NCBI RefSeq assembly: GCF_036231965.1
Contig: NZ_CP109499.1
Location: 2,542,001-2,606,000, forward strand
Direction of reading: 5' to 3'
Source of the DNA: Streptomyces sp. NBC_01428
GTDB taxonomy: Bacteria > Actinomycetota > Actinomycetes > Streptomycetales > Streptomycetaceae
Length of the DNA: 64,000 bases
Below the pieces are notes generated by a model. The model worked only from the letters and a program-made list of their open reading frames with translations, had not been told where the DNA came from and made no database searches. Positions 28,819 to 38,884 of this stretch are shown one piece after another; within the stretch, counting starts at the first letter, position 1; each line of letters starts with the position of its first letter. The position numbers and the translations under genes were made by a program.

Positions 28819-30348
28819 ATGGCAGACGACTACCTCGTACGTATCGGCAAGCTCATCCGTGACGCCCGGCAACACCGGGGCTGGACACAGTCGCAGCTTG
28901 CCGAGGCGCTCGGCACCAGTCAGAGCGCCGTCAATCGCATCGAGCGCGGCAACCAGAACATCAGCCTTGAGATGATCGCCCGTATCGGTGAAGCGCTGGA
29001 CAGCGAGATCGTCTCGCTCGGCTACGCGGGTCCGATGCATCTGCGTGTCGTGGGCGGACGTCGTCTGTCCGGCTCGATCGACGTCAAGACCAGCAAGAAC
29101 GCGTGTGTCGCGCTGCTGTGCGCGACGCTGCTGAACAAGGGCCGCACGGTGCTGCGCCGGGTCGCCCGCATCGAAGAGGTGTACCGCCTCCTGGAGGTGC
29201 TCGGCTCGATCGGTGTCCGCACCCGCTGGATCAACGACGGCGTCGACCTGGAGATCGTGCCGCCGAGCGAGCTGGACATGGAGGCCATCGACGCGGCCGC
29301 CGCCCGCCGTACGCGCTCCATCATCATGTTCCTGGGCCCGCTGCTGCACCGCCTGGACGCCTTCAAGCTGCCGTACGCGGGCGGTTGCGACCTCGGTACC
29401 CGGACCATCGAGCCGCACATGATCGCGCTGCGCCGGTTCGGGCTCGACATCGCGGCGACCGAGGGGCTCTACCACGCCCAGGTGGACCGGTCCGTCACCC
29501 CCGGGCGGCCGATCGTGCTGACCGAGCGCGGGGACACCGTCACCGAGAACGCGCTGCTCGCCGCCGCCCGCCACGACGGCGTCACCGTCATCCGCAACGC
29601 CTCGTCCAACTACATGGTCCAGGACCTGTGCTTCTTCCTGGAGGCCCTGGGCGTACGGGTGGAGGGCATCGGCACCACGACCCTCACCGTGCACGGCGTG
29701 CCGAACATCGACGTCGACGTCGACTACTCGCCCTCCGAGGACCCGGTCGAGGCGATGAGCCTGCTCGCCGCCGCCGTGGTCACCGAGTCGGAGCTGACGG
29801 TGCGGCGGGTGCCGATCGAGTTCCTGGAGATCGAGCTCGCGGTCCTGGAGGAGATGGGCCTCGACCACGACCGCACGGCCGAGTACTTCGCGGACAACGG
29901 ACGTACGCGGCTGGTGGACCTGACGGTGCGGCCCTCCAAGCTGGAGGCGCCCATCGACAAGATCCACCCGATGCCGTTCCCCGGCCTGAACATCGACAAC
30001 GTCCCGTTCTTCGCGGCCATCGCGGCCTCCGCGCAGGGCAAGACGCTGATCCACGACTGGGTCTACGACAACCGGGCGATCTACCTCACGGACCTGAACC
30101 GCCTCGGCGGCCGGCTCCAGCTCCTCGACCCGCACCGCGTCCTCGTCGAGGGCCCGACCCGCTGGCGCGCCGCCGAGATGATGTGCCCGCCGGCCCTGCG
30201 CCCCGCCGTGGTCGTCCTCCTCGCGATGATGGCCGCCGACGGCACCTCGGTGCTGCGCAACGTGTACGTCATCAACCGCGGCTACGAGGACCTCGCGGAG
30301 CGCCTGAACTCGATCGGGGCGCAGATCGAGATCTTCCGGGACATCTGA
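28819..30348 (+). CDS. HTH-MurA fusion: XRE DNA-binding domain plus EPSP/MurA-like transferase
   Basis: 509 residues. Residues 8-65 form a Cro/C1-type helix-turn-helix (WTQSQLAEALGTSQSAVNRI). From about residue 72 the protein is MurA-like, the enzyme that adds enolpyruvate to UDP-GlcNAc at the start of peptidoglycan synthesis. Key positions are kept: Lys93-Asn94 (equivalent to MurA Lys22-Asn23), the loop Cys190 in GGCDLGTR (MurA Cys115) with Arg195, and Asp near 393 in the FPGLNID segment. So catalysis is possible, but the fused DNA-binding domain points to a regulator that senses UDP-GlcNAc or phosphoenolpyruvate. TATACG lies 8 nt before the ATG with no SD, suggesting a leaderless mRNA. Homologues exist in other Streptomyces (for example near S. 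coelicolor aconitase), usually annotated simply as MurA. Confidence 0.9.
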   Translation: MADDYLVRIGKLIRDARQHRGWTQSQLAEALGTSQSAVNRIERGNQNISLEMIARIGEALDSEIVSLGYAGPMHLRVVGGRRLSGSIDVKTSKNACVALLCATLLNKGRTVLRRVARIEEVYRLLEVLGSIGVRTRWINDGVDLEIVPPSELDMEAIDAAAARRTRSIIMFLGPLLHRLDAFKLPYAGGCDLGTRTIEPHMIALRRFGLDIAATEGLYHAQVDRSVTPGRPIVLTERGDTVTENALLAAARHDGVTVIRNASSNYMVQDLCFFLEALGVRVEGIGTTTLTVHGVPNIDVDVDYSPSEDPVEAMSLLAAAVVTESELTVRRVPIEFLEIELAVLEEMGLDHDRTAEYFADNGRTRLVDLTVRPSKLEAPIDKIHPMPFPGLNIDNVPFFAAIAASAQGKTLIHDWVYDNRAIYLTDLNRLGGRLQLLDPHRVLVEGPTRWRAAEMMCPPALRPAVVVLLAMMAADGTSVLRNVYVINRGYEDLAERLNSIGAQIEIFRDI

Positions 30349-30468
30349 GCACGGCTCGCACGGATGCCGTCGTGACCGGCCCCGGGCTGCTGGACGCAGG
30401 ACGGGGCCGGGTGCGGCGGCACTCGTGTGTCCGGGGCGCCGCGTCGCACCCGGCGGCGGCCGGCCGGC

Positions 30469-31443
<975 letters not shown>

Positions 31444-31450
<7 letters not shown>

Positions 31451-31842
31451 AGCACGGCGAAGCCGTCGAGTTCGACCATCGCCTGTTCGTCCCACAGGCG
31501 CGTGATCCCGACGACGGCCATCGCGGGATAGTCGCGGCCCGCCAACCGGTGCCAGATGCGGCCGAGTTCGGGCGCGTTGAGCCGGTAGTCGGCGACGTCC
31601 GTGGCGTAGACGGTGACCCGGGCGAGGTCGGCGGGAGCGCCGCCCGCCGCGCGCAGCGCGGTCAGCAGGTTCTTCAGCGCCCGTTCGAACTGGAGGGGCA
31701 GGGTCTCCCCCGCCACCTTGCCGTCGGCGTCGAGCGCGGTCTGGCCGGCCAGGAAGACGACGCGGGAGCCGGTGGCGACGACGGCGTGCGAGAAGCCCGT
31801 CGGCGGGGACAGCTCGGGCGGGTTGACGCGTTCGGCGGTCAT
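31444..31842 (-). CDS. RidA-family enamine/imine deaminase
   Basis: 132 residues of the RidA/YjgF/UK114 family, trimeric enzymes that hydrolyse reactive enamines and imines to ketones and ammonia. The family pattern is present: VVFLAGQTALDADG, LARVTVYATDVADY with the structural Arg, and the C-terminal motif VGITRLWDEQAMVELDGFAV. The ATG overlaps the stop of the acyl-CoA dehydrogenase gene (ATGA), so the two are coupled. In this cluster it probably deals with the enamine formed when the ring of 2-aminobenzoyl-CoA is reduced, releasing ammonia. That role is inferred from context. Confidence 0.85.
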
Positions 31843-32990
31843 ACGGTCTCCGATCCCGTCGGCCGGGCCTGTGCGGCCTCCCGGTACAACTCCTTGGCGA
31901 TGACCGCTCGTTGGACCTCGCTCGCTCCCTCGTAGATACGCGGCGCGCGCACCTCGCGGTAGAGGTGTTCGAGGAGGTGGCCGCGCTGCAGGGCGCGTGC
32001 TCCGTGCAGTTGGACGGCGGCGTCGACGACGTACTGGGCGGTCTCGGTCGCGAGCAGTTTGGCCATCGCGGCGCGGCGGGGCACGTCCGCGGCCCCGGCG
32101 TCGTGAGCCGCGGCGGCCGCGTAGACCATCAGGCGGGCCGCCTCCGTGCGCAGGGCCATCTCGGCGACCTGGTGGGACACGGTCTGAAGGTCCTTGAGCG
32201 GGCCGCCGAACGCGGTGCGGCGGGTGGTGTGGGCGAGGGTGGCGTCCAGCGCGGCCTGGGCCATGCCGACGGCGAAGGCGCCCACGCTGGGACGGAAGAG
32301 GTTGAGGGTACTCATGGCGACCCGGAAGCCGTGGCCGGGCTCGCCGAGGACGTCGTCGGTGGTGACGGGGACGGCGTCGAAGGCGAGGGCGCCGATGGGG
32401 TGCGGCGAGAGCAGGTCGAGCGGGGTGCCGGTGAGGCCGGGGCGGTCGGCCGGGACGAGGAACGCGGTGACGCCGCGGGCGCCGGAGGCGGGTCCCGTGC
32501 GGGCGAAGACCGTGTAGAGGTCGGCCTCGGGGGCGTTGGAGATCCAGCACTTCTCGCCGGTGAGCCGCCAGCCGCCGGAGCCGTCCTCGTCCGCGCGGAG
32601 CGCCAGCGCGGCCGCGTCGGAGCCGGCGCCGGGCTCGCTCAGCGCGAAGGCGGCGACCGCCTCGCCGTCCGCGACGCGGGGCAGCCAGCGCTCGCGCTGG
32701 GCGGCGGTGCCGTGGGCGTGGACCGGGTGGGCGCCGAGGCCCTGGAGGGCGAGCGCGGTCTCGGCCTCGGTGCTGACCTGGGCGAGTGACTCGCGCATCA
32801 GGCAGAGGTCGAGTGCGCCGGAGGTGAACAGGCGGCCGAGCAGTCCGAGCCGGCCGAGCTCGGCGACCAGCGGGCGGTTGACGTGGCCCGGCTCGCCCTT
32901 GTCGGCCAGCGGACGCAGGTGGTCGGCGGCCAGGGTGCGCAGCTCGGCGCACCAGGCGGTCTGTCCCGGTTCCAGTGAGAATGCGGTCAT
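31839..32990 (-). CDS. Acyl-CoA dehydrogenase
   Basis: 383 residues with the usual three-part fold: helical N-terminus, beta domain (AFALSEPGAGSDAAALALRA, ITGEKCWISNA-like) and helical C-terminus ending in RIYEGASEVQRAVIAKEL. These flavoproteins oxidise acyl-CoA to 2-enoyl-CoA. The start ATG at 32990 follows an SD-like GAGAGGG; the frame is open to 33188 but would run into the divergent ligase promoter. It leads the RidA gene and is divergent from the CoA ligase. In the cluster it would oxidise an alicyclic or ring-opened CoA intermediate of 2-aminobenzoate breakdown. Confidence 0.9.
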   Translation of the reverse strand: MTAFSLEPGQTAWCAELRTLAADHLRPLADKGEPGHVNRPLVAELGRLGLLGRLFTSGALDLCLMRESLAQVSTEAETALALQGLGAHPVHAHGTAAQRERWLPRVADGEAVAAFALSEPGAGSDAAALALRADEDGSGGWRLTGEKCWISNAPEADLYTVFARTGPASGARGVTAFLVPADRPGLTGTPLDLLSPHPIGALAFDAVPVTTDDVLGEPGHGFRVAMSTLNLFRPSVGAFAVGMAQAALDATLAHTTRRTAFGGPLKDLQTVSHQVAEMALRTEAARLMVYAAAAAHDAGAADVPRRAAMAKLLATETAQYVVDAAVQLHGARALQRGHLLEHLYREVRAPRIYEGASEVQRAVIAKELYREAAQARPTGSETV

Positions 32991-33024
32991 TGCCGGTCCC
33001 TCTCCCCGTCGGACACCGTCCCAC

Positions 33025-33062
33025 GTTATCGCGAACCGTTGACTGTCGTCACCAACACGATA
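33025..33062. promoter_or_regulatory. Candidate cluster operator, copy 1 (between dehydrogenase and ligase)
   Basis: GTTATC at 33025, core TGACTGTCGTCA at 33040-33051 and GATA at 33059-33062. The core is dyad-symmetric (TGAC/GTCA), and TATCG/CGATA form outer arms. The same core and flanks recur upstream of the enoyl-CoA hydratase gene at 38933-38972, so one regulator, most simply the PaaX protein, probably controls both. Confidence 0.65.
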
Positions 33063-33129
33063 CGCTCCTTGTGCGAGCCCACCACGACGCCCACGAAGGC
33101 AGCCCACAAAGGCAAGGGGGCGAACCGCC

Positions 33130-34815
33130 ATGCATCCCGTGGACCCCGCGGACACCTTGGCGCCGGCACACTCGGCCCACGTCGACACCTTCGCGCGCGA
33201 CCATCTCCCGCCCCCCGAGCAGTGGCCCGAGCTCCTCTTCGACCTGCCCGGGCTGCGTTACCCCGACCGGCTGAACTGCGCCGCGGAACTCCTCGCCGGC
33301 ACCGATCCCGGACGCCCCGCCTTCCACACCCCGTCCGGCCCTCCCTGGACGTACGGGCACCTGCGCGACCGCGTCGACCGCATCGCCCACGTCCTCACGG
33401 GCCAGCTGGGCGTCGTGCCGGGCAACCGGGTGCTGCTGCGCGGCCCCACCACCCCGTGGCTGGCCGCGTGCTGGCTGGCGGTGCTGAAGGCGGGCGCCGT
33501 CGCGGTCACCGTGCTCGCGCAGCAGCGGCCGCACGAGCTGCGCACCATCTGCGGGATCGCGCGGGTGACCCACGCCCTGTGCGACCTCCGCTCGGTCGAC
33601 GACCTGGCCCGGGCGGGCGTCCCCGGCCTGCGGATCACGCCGTACGGCGGTGACGCGCCGGACGACCTGCTGCTGCGCATCACCGGCGCTCCCGACGGGC
33701 CCTTCGAACCGGCGGACACGGCCGCCGACGACGTGGCGCTGATCGCCTTCACCTCGGGCACCACCGGCCGGCCCAAGGGCTGCATGCACTTCCACCGCGA
33801 TCTGCTGGCGACGGCGGACACCTTCTCCGAGCATGTGCTGCGCCCGCGTGAGGACGACGTGTTCGCGGGGAGCCCTCCGCTGGGTTTCACCTTCGGACTC
33901 GGTGGACTCGTCGTCTTCCCGCTGCGCGCCGGAGCCAGTTCCCTGCTGCTCGAACAGGCGGGCCCGAGGCAGCTGTTGCCGGCGATCGCCGAGCACCGCG
34001 TCTCCGTCCTGTTCACGGCACCGACCGCCTACCGGGCGATGCTCGCGGACCTGGACGGCCACGACACCGGGTCGCTGCGGCGCTGCGTGTCCGCGGGCGA
34101 GAACCTGCCGGCGGCGACCTGGCGGGACTGGCACGAGCGCACCGGGCTGCGCATCATCAACGGCATCGGCGCGACCGAGCTGCTGCACATCTTCATCTCC
34201 GCCGCCGACGGGGACATCCGGCCCGGCGCGACCGGCGTGCCGGTGCCGGGCTGGCACGCGCGCGTGGTCGACGCCGAGGGGACCGCGCTGCCGGACGGCG
34301 AGCCGGGGCTGCTCGCGGTGCGAGGCCCGGTCGGCTGCCGCTACCTCGCGGACCCCCGCCAGCGGGAGTACGTGCGCGGCGGATGGAACATCACCGGTGA
34401 CACCTATGTGCGCGACCCCGACGGCTACTTCCGGTACGTGGCCCGCGCCGACGACATGATCATCTCGGCGGGGTACAACATCGCGGGGCCCGAGGTCGAG
34501 GACGCGCTGCTGCGGCATCCCGACGTGGTCGAGGCGGCGGTCGTCGGGCGGGCCGACGAGGAGCGCGGCCAGATCGTGGTGGCCCATGTGGTGCTGACGG
34601 AGGGCGCCCGCCGGGACGCCGAGGAGCTGCGCGTCTTCCTGAAGTCCGAGCTGGCGCCGTACAAGTGCCCCCGCGAGATCGTCTTCCCGGACGCGCTGCC
34701 GCGCACCGCGACGGGCAAGCTCCAGCGGTTCCTGCTGCGGGCCGAACCTGTCGCTGACACACCGTCACCCGTCGCGCCGGAGGGTGATATGTCCCCCGGC
34801 GGCGGCCCCAAGTGA
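33130..34815 (+). CDS. Aryl-CoA ligase, 2-aminobenzoate/benzoate type
   Basis: 561 residues of the AMP-forming acyl-CoA synthetase family, closest in layout to 2-aminobenzoate- and benzoate-CoA ligases. Motifs: phosphate loop AFTSGTTGRPKGCMHFHRD near residue 215, INGIGATELLHIF, GWNITGDTYVRDPDGYFRY and the C-terminal catalytic Lys in PRTATGKLQRFL. It activates an aromatic acid with ATP and CoA in the cytoplasm. The partner genes (a 2-aminobenzoyl-CoA monooxygenase/reductase-like fusion, RidA, acyl-CoA dehydrogenase, enoyl-CoA hydratase) point to anthranilate as substrate. It starts at ATG 33130 after AAGGGGG, is divergent from the dehydrogenase, and lies just upstream of the PaaX-type regulator. 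Confidence 0.88.
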   Translation: MHPVDPADTLAPAHSAHVDTFARDHLPPPEQWPELLFDLPGLRYPDRLNCAAELLAGTDPGRPAFHTPSGPPWTYGHLRDRVDRIAHVLTGQLGVVPGNRVLLRGPTTPWLAACWLAVLKAGAVAVTVLAQQRPHELRTICGIARVTHALCDLRSVDDLARAGVPGLRITPYGGDAPDDLLLRITGAPDGPFEPADTAADDVALIAFTSGTTGRPKGCMHFHRDLLATADTFSEHVLRPREDDVFAGSPPLGFTFGLGGLVVFPLRAGASSLLLEQAGPRQLLPAIAEHRVSVLFTAPTAYRAMLADLDGHDTGSLRRCVSAGENLPAATWRDWHERTGLRIINGIGATELLHIFISAADGDIRPGATGVPVPGWHARVVDAEGTALPDGEPGLLAVRGPVGCRYLADPRQREYVRGGWNITGDTYVRDPDGYFRYVARADDMIISAGYNIAGPEVEDALLRHPDVVEAAVVGRADEERGQIVVAHVVLTEGARRDAEELRVFLKSELAPYKCPREIVFPDALPRTATGKLQRFLLRAEPVADTPSPVAPEGDMSPGGGPK

Positions 34816-34839
34816 TCTTCGCGCACTAGAGTGATCAGC

Positions 34840-35673
34840 GTGTCAGAGCAGCACGCCCCCCGGTCCCTCATCGTCACGTTCTACGGCGCGTACGGCCGCT
34901 TCATGCCCGGTCCGGTACCCGTGGCCGAGCTGATCCGGCTGCTCGCGGCGGTCGGCGTGGACGCGCCCTCCGTACGCTCGTCGGTGTCGCGGCTCAAGCG
35001 GCGCGGGCTCCTGGAACCGGCGCGCACGACCGGGGGCGCGGCGGGGTACGCGCTGTCGCCGGACGCGCGGCAGCTCCTCGACGACGGCGACCGCCGGGTG
35101 TACGCGTCGGCGGCGCCCGAGGACGACGGCTGGGTGCTCGCCGTCTTCTCGGTGCCCGAGTCGGAGCGGCAGAAGCGGCACGTCCTGCGCTCGCGGCTCG
35201 CCGGTCTCGGCTTCGGCACGGCCGCCCCCGGCGTGTGGCTCGCGCCCGCCCGGCTGTACGAGGAGACCCGGCACACCCTGGAGCGGCTGCGCCTCGACGC
35301 GTACGTCGAGCTGTTCCGCGGCGAGCACCTCGGGTTCGCCCCGACGGCCGACGCGGTCGCCCGCTGGTGGGACCTGGCGGCGATCGCCAAGGAGCACGAG
35401 GCGTTCCTCGACCAGCACGAACCCGTCCTGCGCGCCTGGGAGACGCGCGGTGACACGCCGCACGAGGACGCCTACCGCGACTACCTCCTCGCTCTGGACT
35501 CCTGGCGGCACCTCCCCTACACGGACCCGGGACTGCCCGCGGCCCTCCTCCCCGAGGACTGGCCGGGCTCCCGCTCGGCCCGGGTCTTCGGGGCCCTGCA
35601 CGACCGACTGCGGGACGCGGGCGCCGAGTTCGCCGGGGTGTCCCCGCGGTCGGGGTGTCCCGGGGCGGAGTGA
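34840..35673 (+). CDS. PaaX-family transcriptional regulator
   Basis: 277 residues with the PaaX layout: N-terminal winged helix (SLIVTFYGAYGR, VDAPSVRSSVSRLKRRGLL), a middle domain (WVLAVFSVPESERQKRHVLR, LGFGTAAPGVWLAP) and a helical C-terminal domain. PaaX proteins repress aryl-CoA catabolic operons and are released by the aryl-CoA, here probably 2-aminobenzoyl-CoA. The frame opens with GTG at 34831; I prefer the GTG at 34840, because TAGAGT at 34827-34832 would be a -10 box giving a leaderless message. It lies 15-25 nt after the ligase and is convergent with the monooxygenase gene. It is the only regulator gene in the cluster. Confidence 0.87.
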   Translation: MSEQHAPRSLIVTFYGAYGRFMPGPVPVAELIRLLAAVGVDAPSVRSSVSRLKRRGLLEPARTTGGAAGYALSPDARQLLDDGDRRVYASAAPEDDGWVLAVFSVPESERQKRHVLRSRLAGLGFGTAAPGVWLAPARLYEETRHTLERLRLDAYVELFRGEHLGFAPTADAVARWWDLAAIAKEHEAFLDQHEPVLRAWETRGDTPHEDAYRDYLLALDSWRHLPYTDPGLPAALLPEDWPGSRSARVFGALHDRLRDAGAEFAGVSPRSGCPGAE

Positions 35674-35703
35674 CCCCGCACCCGGCCTCCGACGCCGCTT
35701 CTC

Positions 35704-38049
35704 CTACGAGCCCAGCGTGAGGCGCGGCCGGGGAGCGTCCGTGCGGCCGGTCTGCGGGCGCCTGCTGCCCGCGCGGTAGGGCTCCGGCCAGCTGACGCCG
35801 GGTCCCTCGTAGCCCTGCTCGGCCGCCGCGTGGAGCGTCCAGTTCGGGTCGTAGAGGTGCGGCCGGGCGAGTGCGCACAGGTCCGTCCGGCCCGCCAGGA
35901 TCAGGGAGTTGACGTCGTCCCAGGACGAGATCGCACCGACGGCGATCACCGGGACGCCGGTCTCGTGGCGGATCCGGTCGGCGTACGGCGTCTGGTACGA
36001 GCGGCCGTAGTCGGGGCGTTCGTCCGCGACGACCTGGCCGGTCGACACGTCGATCGCGTCGGCGCCGTGCGCGGCGAACGCCCGGGCGACGGCGACCGCG
36101 TCGTCCCCGGTGGTGCCGCCCTCGGCCCAGTCGGTGGCGGAGATGCGCACGGTCATCGGCCGCTCCTCCGGCCACACGGCCCGTACCGCGTCGAACACTT
36201 CGAGCGGGAAGCGGAGCCGTTTCTCCAGCGATCCGCCGTAGGCGTCGGTGCGCCGGTTGGTCAGGGGGGAGAGGAAGCCGGAGAGCAGATAGCCGTGGGC
36301 GCAGTGCAGTTCGAGGAGGTCGAAGCCGCAGCGGGCGGCGCGGCAGGCGGCCTCGGTGAACTGCTGCCGCATGTCGGTGAGTTGGGCGCGGGTGAGTTCG
36401 CGGGGGGTCTGGCTGTCCGGCCGGTACGGGAGCGGGGAGGCGGCGACGAGCGGCCAGTTGCCGTCGGGCAGGGGTTCGTCGATGCCCTCCCACATCAGCC
36501 GGGTCGAGCCCTTGCGGCCGGCGTGGCCGAGCTGGACGCCGATGGCGGTGCCGGGTGCCTGCCGGTGCGTGAAGTCGACGATCCGCCGCCAGGCGTCGGC
36601 CTGCCGGGGCGTCTGGAGCGTCGCGCAGCCCGGCGTGATGCGGCCCTCGGCGCTGACGCACACCATCTCGGTCATCACCAGGCCGGCGCCGCCGAGGGCG
36701 CGTGCTCCCAGGTGGACGAGGTGGAAGTCGCCGGGCACGCCGTCCTGGGCGGAGTACATGTCCATCGGTGAGACGACGACCCGGTTGCGCAGGGTCAGGC
36801 CGCGCAGCCTGAACGGGGTGAACATGGGCGGGGTCCCGGGCGGGCAGCGGAACTCCCGCTCGACGGCGGCCACGAAGTACGGGTCGCGCAGCCGCAGGTT
36901 GTCGTGCGTGACCCGGCGGCTGCGGGTGAGCAGGTTGAACGCGAACTGCCGTGAGGGCTGGCCGAGATGGCGGTCGATGTCCTCGAACCACTCCAGGCTG
37001 GCGCGGGCCGCGCGCTGGGTGGAGGTGACGACGGGGCGCCGCTCCTCCTCGTAGGCGGTCAGCGCCCGGTCGAGCGAGGGGTGTTCCTCCAGGCAGGCGG
37101 CCAGCGCGAGGGCGTCCTCGACGGCGAGCTTGGTGCCGGAGCCGATGGAGAAGTGAGCGGTGTGCGCGGCGTCGCCGAGCAGTACCAGATTCCGGTGCGA
37201 CCAGCGGGCGTTGACGACGGTGCGGAAGCGTGTCCACGCCGACGTGTTGGAGGTGAGCGGGCGTCCGCCGAGCGCGTCCGCGAAGATCTTGCCGCACCGC
37301 TCGACGGACCCGCTCTCGTCGAGGTCCGCGAACCCCGCCGCCCGCCAGACCTCCTCGCGCATCTCGACGATGACGGTGGAGGCGTCGGCCGCGAACGGGT
37401 AGCCGTGCAGCTGCATCACGCCGTGTTCGGTCTCGGCGATCTCGAAGCGGAAGGCGTCGAAGGCGAAGTCGGCGGCCAGCCAGATGTAGCGGCAGCGGTG
37501 TTCCTCGACGGACGGGCGGAACACGTCCGCGTGCGCCGCGCGGGTGAGGCTGCCCGCGCCGTCGGCGGCGACCACGAGGTCGTACGCGGTCATCAGGTCG
37601 GCGACGGGCGGGGCCTCGGCCCTGAAGCGGAGGTCGACGCCGAGGGAGCGGCAGCGTTCGTGCAGGATCGCGAGGAGCCGGCGGCGGCCGAGCGCGGCGA
37701 AGCCGTGGCCGCCGGAGGTGTGCCGGACGCCGCGGTGCACGACGTCGATGTCGTCCCAGCGGACGAACTCCGCACGGAGCGCCGCGTAGACGACCGGGTC
37801 GGCGTGTTCGATGCCGCCGAGGGTCTCGTCGGACAGGACGACACCGAAGCCGAAGGTGTCGTCGGGGGCGTTGCGCTCCCAGAGGGTGATCTCGCGGGCC
37901 GGGTCGAGGCGTTTGAGCAGGGCCGCGGTGTAGAGGCCGCCGGGTCCGCCGCCGATCACCGCGACGCGCCGCGCGCCCTTCCCGGCTCCCGGAGCGCGCC
38001 CGGCGCCCGTGTCGTCGGTCCCGTTCCCGTGTCCGTCGTCCACGCGCAT
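35704..38049 (-). CDS. Fused FAD monooxygenase / old yellow enzyme, 2-aminobenzoyl-CoA monooxygenase/reductase type
   Basis: 781 residues in two flavin domains. Residues 28-400 are an FAD aromatic hydroxylase (GGGPGGLYTAALLKRLDP, the DG motif VVAADGAGS, and LLGDAAHTAHFSIGSGTKLA), like salicylyl-CoA 5-hydroxylase. Residues 405-760 are an FMN old-yellow-enzyme domain (FTPFRLRGLTLRNRVVVSPM, GVQLGHAGRKGS, CAHGYLLSGFLSPLTNRRTD). This exact fusion is the signature of 2-aminobenzoyl-CoA monooxygenase/reductase known from Azoarcus evansii, which hydroxylates and reduces the ring of 2-aminobenzoyl-CoA. It starts at ATG 38049, 7 nt after the enoyl-CoA hydratase stop, so the two share a transcript. Confidence 0.9.
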   Translation of the reverse strand: MRVDDGHGNGTDDTGAGRAPGAGKGARRVAVIGGGPGGLYTAALLKRLDPAREITLWERNAPDDTFGFGVVLSDETLGGIEHADPVVYAALRAEFVRWDDIDVVHRGVRHTSGGHGFAALGRRRLLAILHERCRSLGVDLRFRAEAPPVADLMTAYDLVVAADGAGSLTRAAHADVFRPSVEEHRCRYIWLAADFAFDAFRFEIAETEHGVMQLHGYPFAADASTVIVEMREEVWRAAGFADLDESGSVERCGKIFADALGGRPLTSNTSAWTRFRTVVNARWSHRNLVLLGDAAHTAHFSIGSGTKLAVEDALALAACLEEHPSLDRALTAYEEERRPVVTSTQRAARASLEWFEDIDRHLGQPSRQFAFNLLTRSRRVTHDNLRLRDPYFVAAVEREFRCPPGTPPMFTPFRLRGLTLRNRVVVSPMDMYSAQDGVPGDFHLVHLGARALGGAGLVMTEMVCVSAEGRITPGCATLQTPRQADAWRRIVDFTHRQAPGTAIGVQLGHAGRKGSTRLMWEGIDEPLPDGNWPLVAASPLPYRPDSQTPRELTRAQLTDMRQQFTEAACRAARCGFDLLELHCAHGYLLSGFLSPLTNRRTDAYGGSLEKRLRFPLEVFDAVRAVWPEERPMTVRISATDWAEGGTTGDDAVAVARAFAAHGADAIDVSTGQVVADERPDYGRSYQTPYADRIRHETGVPVIAVGAISSWDDVNSLILAGRTDLCALARPHLYDPNWTLHAAAEQGYEGPGVSWPEPYRAGSRRPQTGRTDAPRPRLTLGS

Positions 38050-38056
38050 CCGCCGG

Positions 38057-38884
38057 TCACCTCCCCCGCCACTTCGGTGCCCGCTTCTCGGTGAACGCGG
38101 CGTGGAACTCGGCGTAGTCCTCGCCGTTCATCAGCAGTGCCTGGGTCGCGGCGTCCAGTTCGACGGCGGCGGCGAGCGGCATGTCCAGCTCGGCGGTGAG
38201 CAGCGCCTTGGTCTGGGCGTACGCGAGGGCGGGCCCCTCGGCGAGCCGGCGGGCCAGCGTCTGCGCGGCCTCGTCGGCGTGCCCCTCGTCGGTGAGTTCG
38301 CTGATGAGGCCGATGCGCTCGGCCTCGGGCGCGCGCACCGGTTCGCCGAGCATCAGCAGCCGGGTCGCGTGGCCGAGCCCGACCACGCGGGGCAGCAGAT
38401 AGGCGGCGCCCATGTCGCCGCCGGAGAGGCCGACGCGGGTGAAGAGGAAGGCGAACCGGGCGCTCGGGTCGGCCACCCGGAAGTCGGCGGCGAGCGCGAG
38501 GACGGCTCCGGCGCCCGCGGCGACGCCGTGCACCGCGGCGATCACCGGGAACGGGCACTCCCGGACGGCACGGACCACCTGGCCGGTCATCCGGTTGAAG
38601 TCCAGGAGCTGGGCGGTGTCCATGGCGAGGGTCGCGCCGATGATCTCGTCGACGTCGCCGCCGGAGCAGAATCCGCGCCCCTCCCCGGCCAGCACCAGGG
38701 CGCGGACGGACCGCTCGCGGGACAGCTCGGCGAGCAGGTCCCGCAGGTCGGCGTAGGCGCCGAAGGTGAGGGCGTTGAGTTTCTCGGGGCGGGCCAGGGT
38801 CACGGTGGCGACACCGTCGGTGAGCTCGTAGCCCAGATGCTCCCACTCGGGGGTGCGGGCGGCGGAGCCGGTGAAGGGACTCAT
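38057..38884 (-). CDS. Enoyl-CoA hydratase/isomerase family protein
   Basis: 275 residues of the crotonase fold: LARPEKLNALTFGAYADL, the first oxyanion-hole segment GRGFCSGGDVDEI and the second AAVHGVAAGAGAVLALAADF. Crotonases hydrate, isomerise or hydrolyse CoA thioesters, so it could act in ring opening or beta-oxidation of the reduced 2-aminobenzoyl-CoA product. The start ATG at 38884 has GAGGAGG nine nt upstream; the frame extends to 38944 but would cover the operator. It is the first gene of a two-gene operon with the monooxygenase/reductase. Confidence 0.88.
   Translation of the reverse strand: MSPFTGSAARTPEWEHLGYELTDGVATVTLARPEKLNALTFGAYADLRDLLAELSRERSVRALVLAGEGRGFCSGGDVDEIIGATLAMDTAQLLDFNRMTGQVVRAVRECPFPVIAAVHGVAAGAGAVLALAADFRVADPSARFAFLFTRVGLSGGDMGAAYLLPRVVGLGHATRLLMLGEPVRAPEAERIGLISELTDEGHADEAAQTLARRLAEGPALAYAQTKALLTAELDMPLAAAVELDAATQALLMNGEDYAEFHAAFTEKRAPKWRGR

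Noticed and set aside
35704-38049. Assigning the fused flavoprotein as salicylyl-CoA 5-hydroxylase
   Set aside because: That enzyme has only the FAD half. The added old-yellow-enzyme half matches 2-aminobenzoyl-CoA monooxygenase/reductase, and RidA nearby fits an amino substrate.
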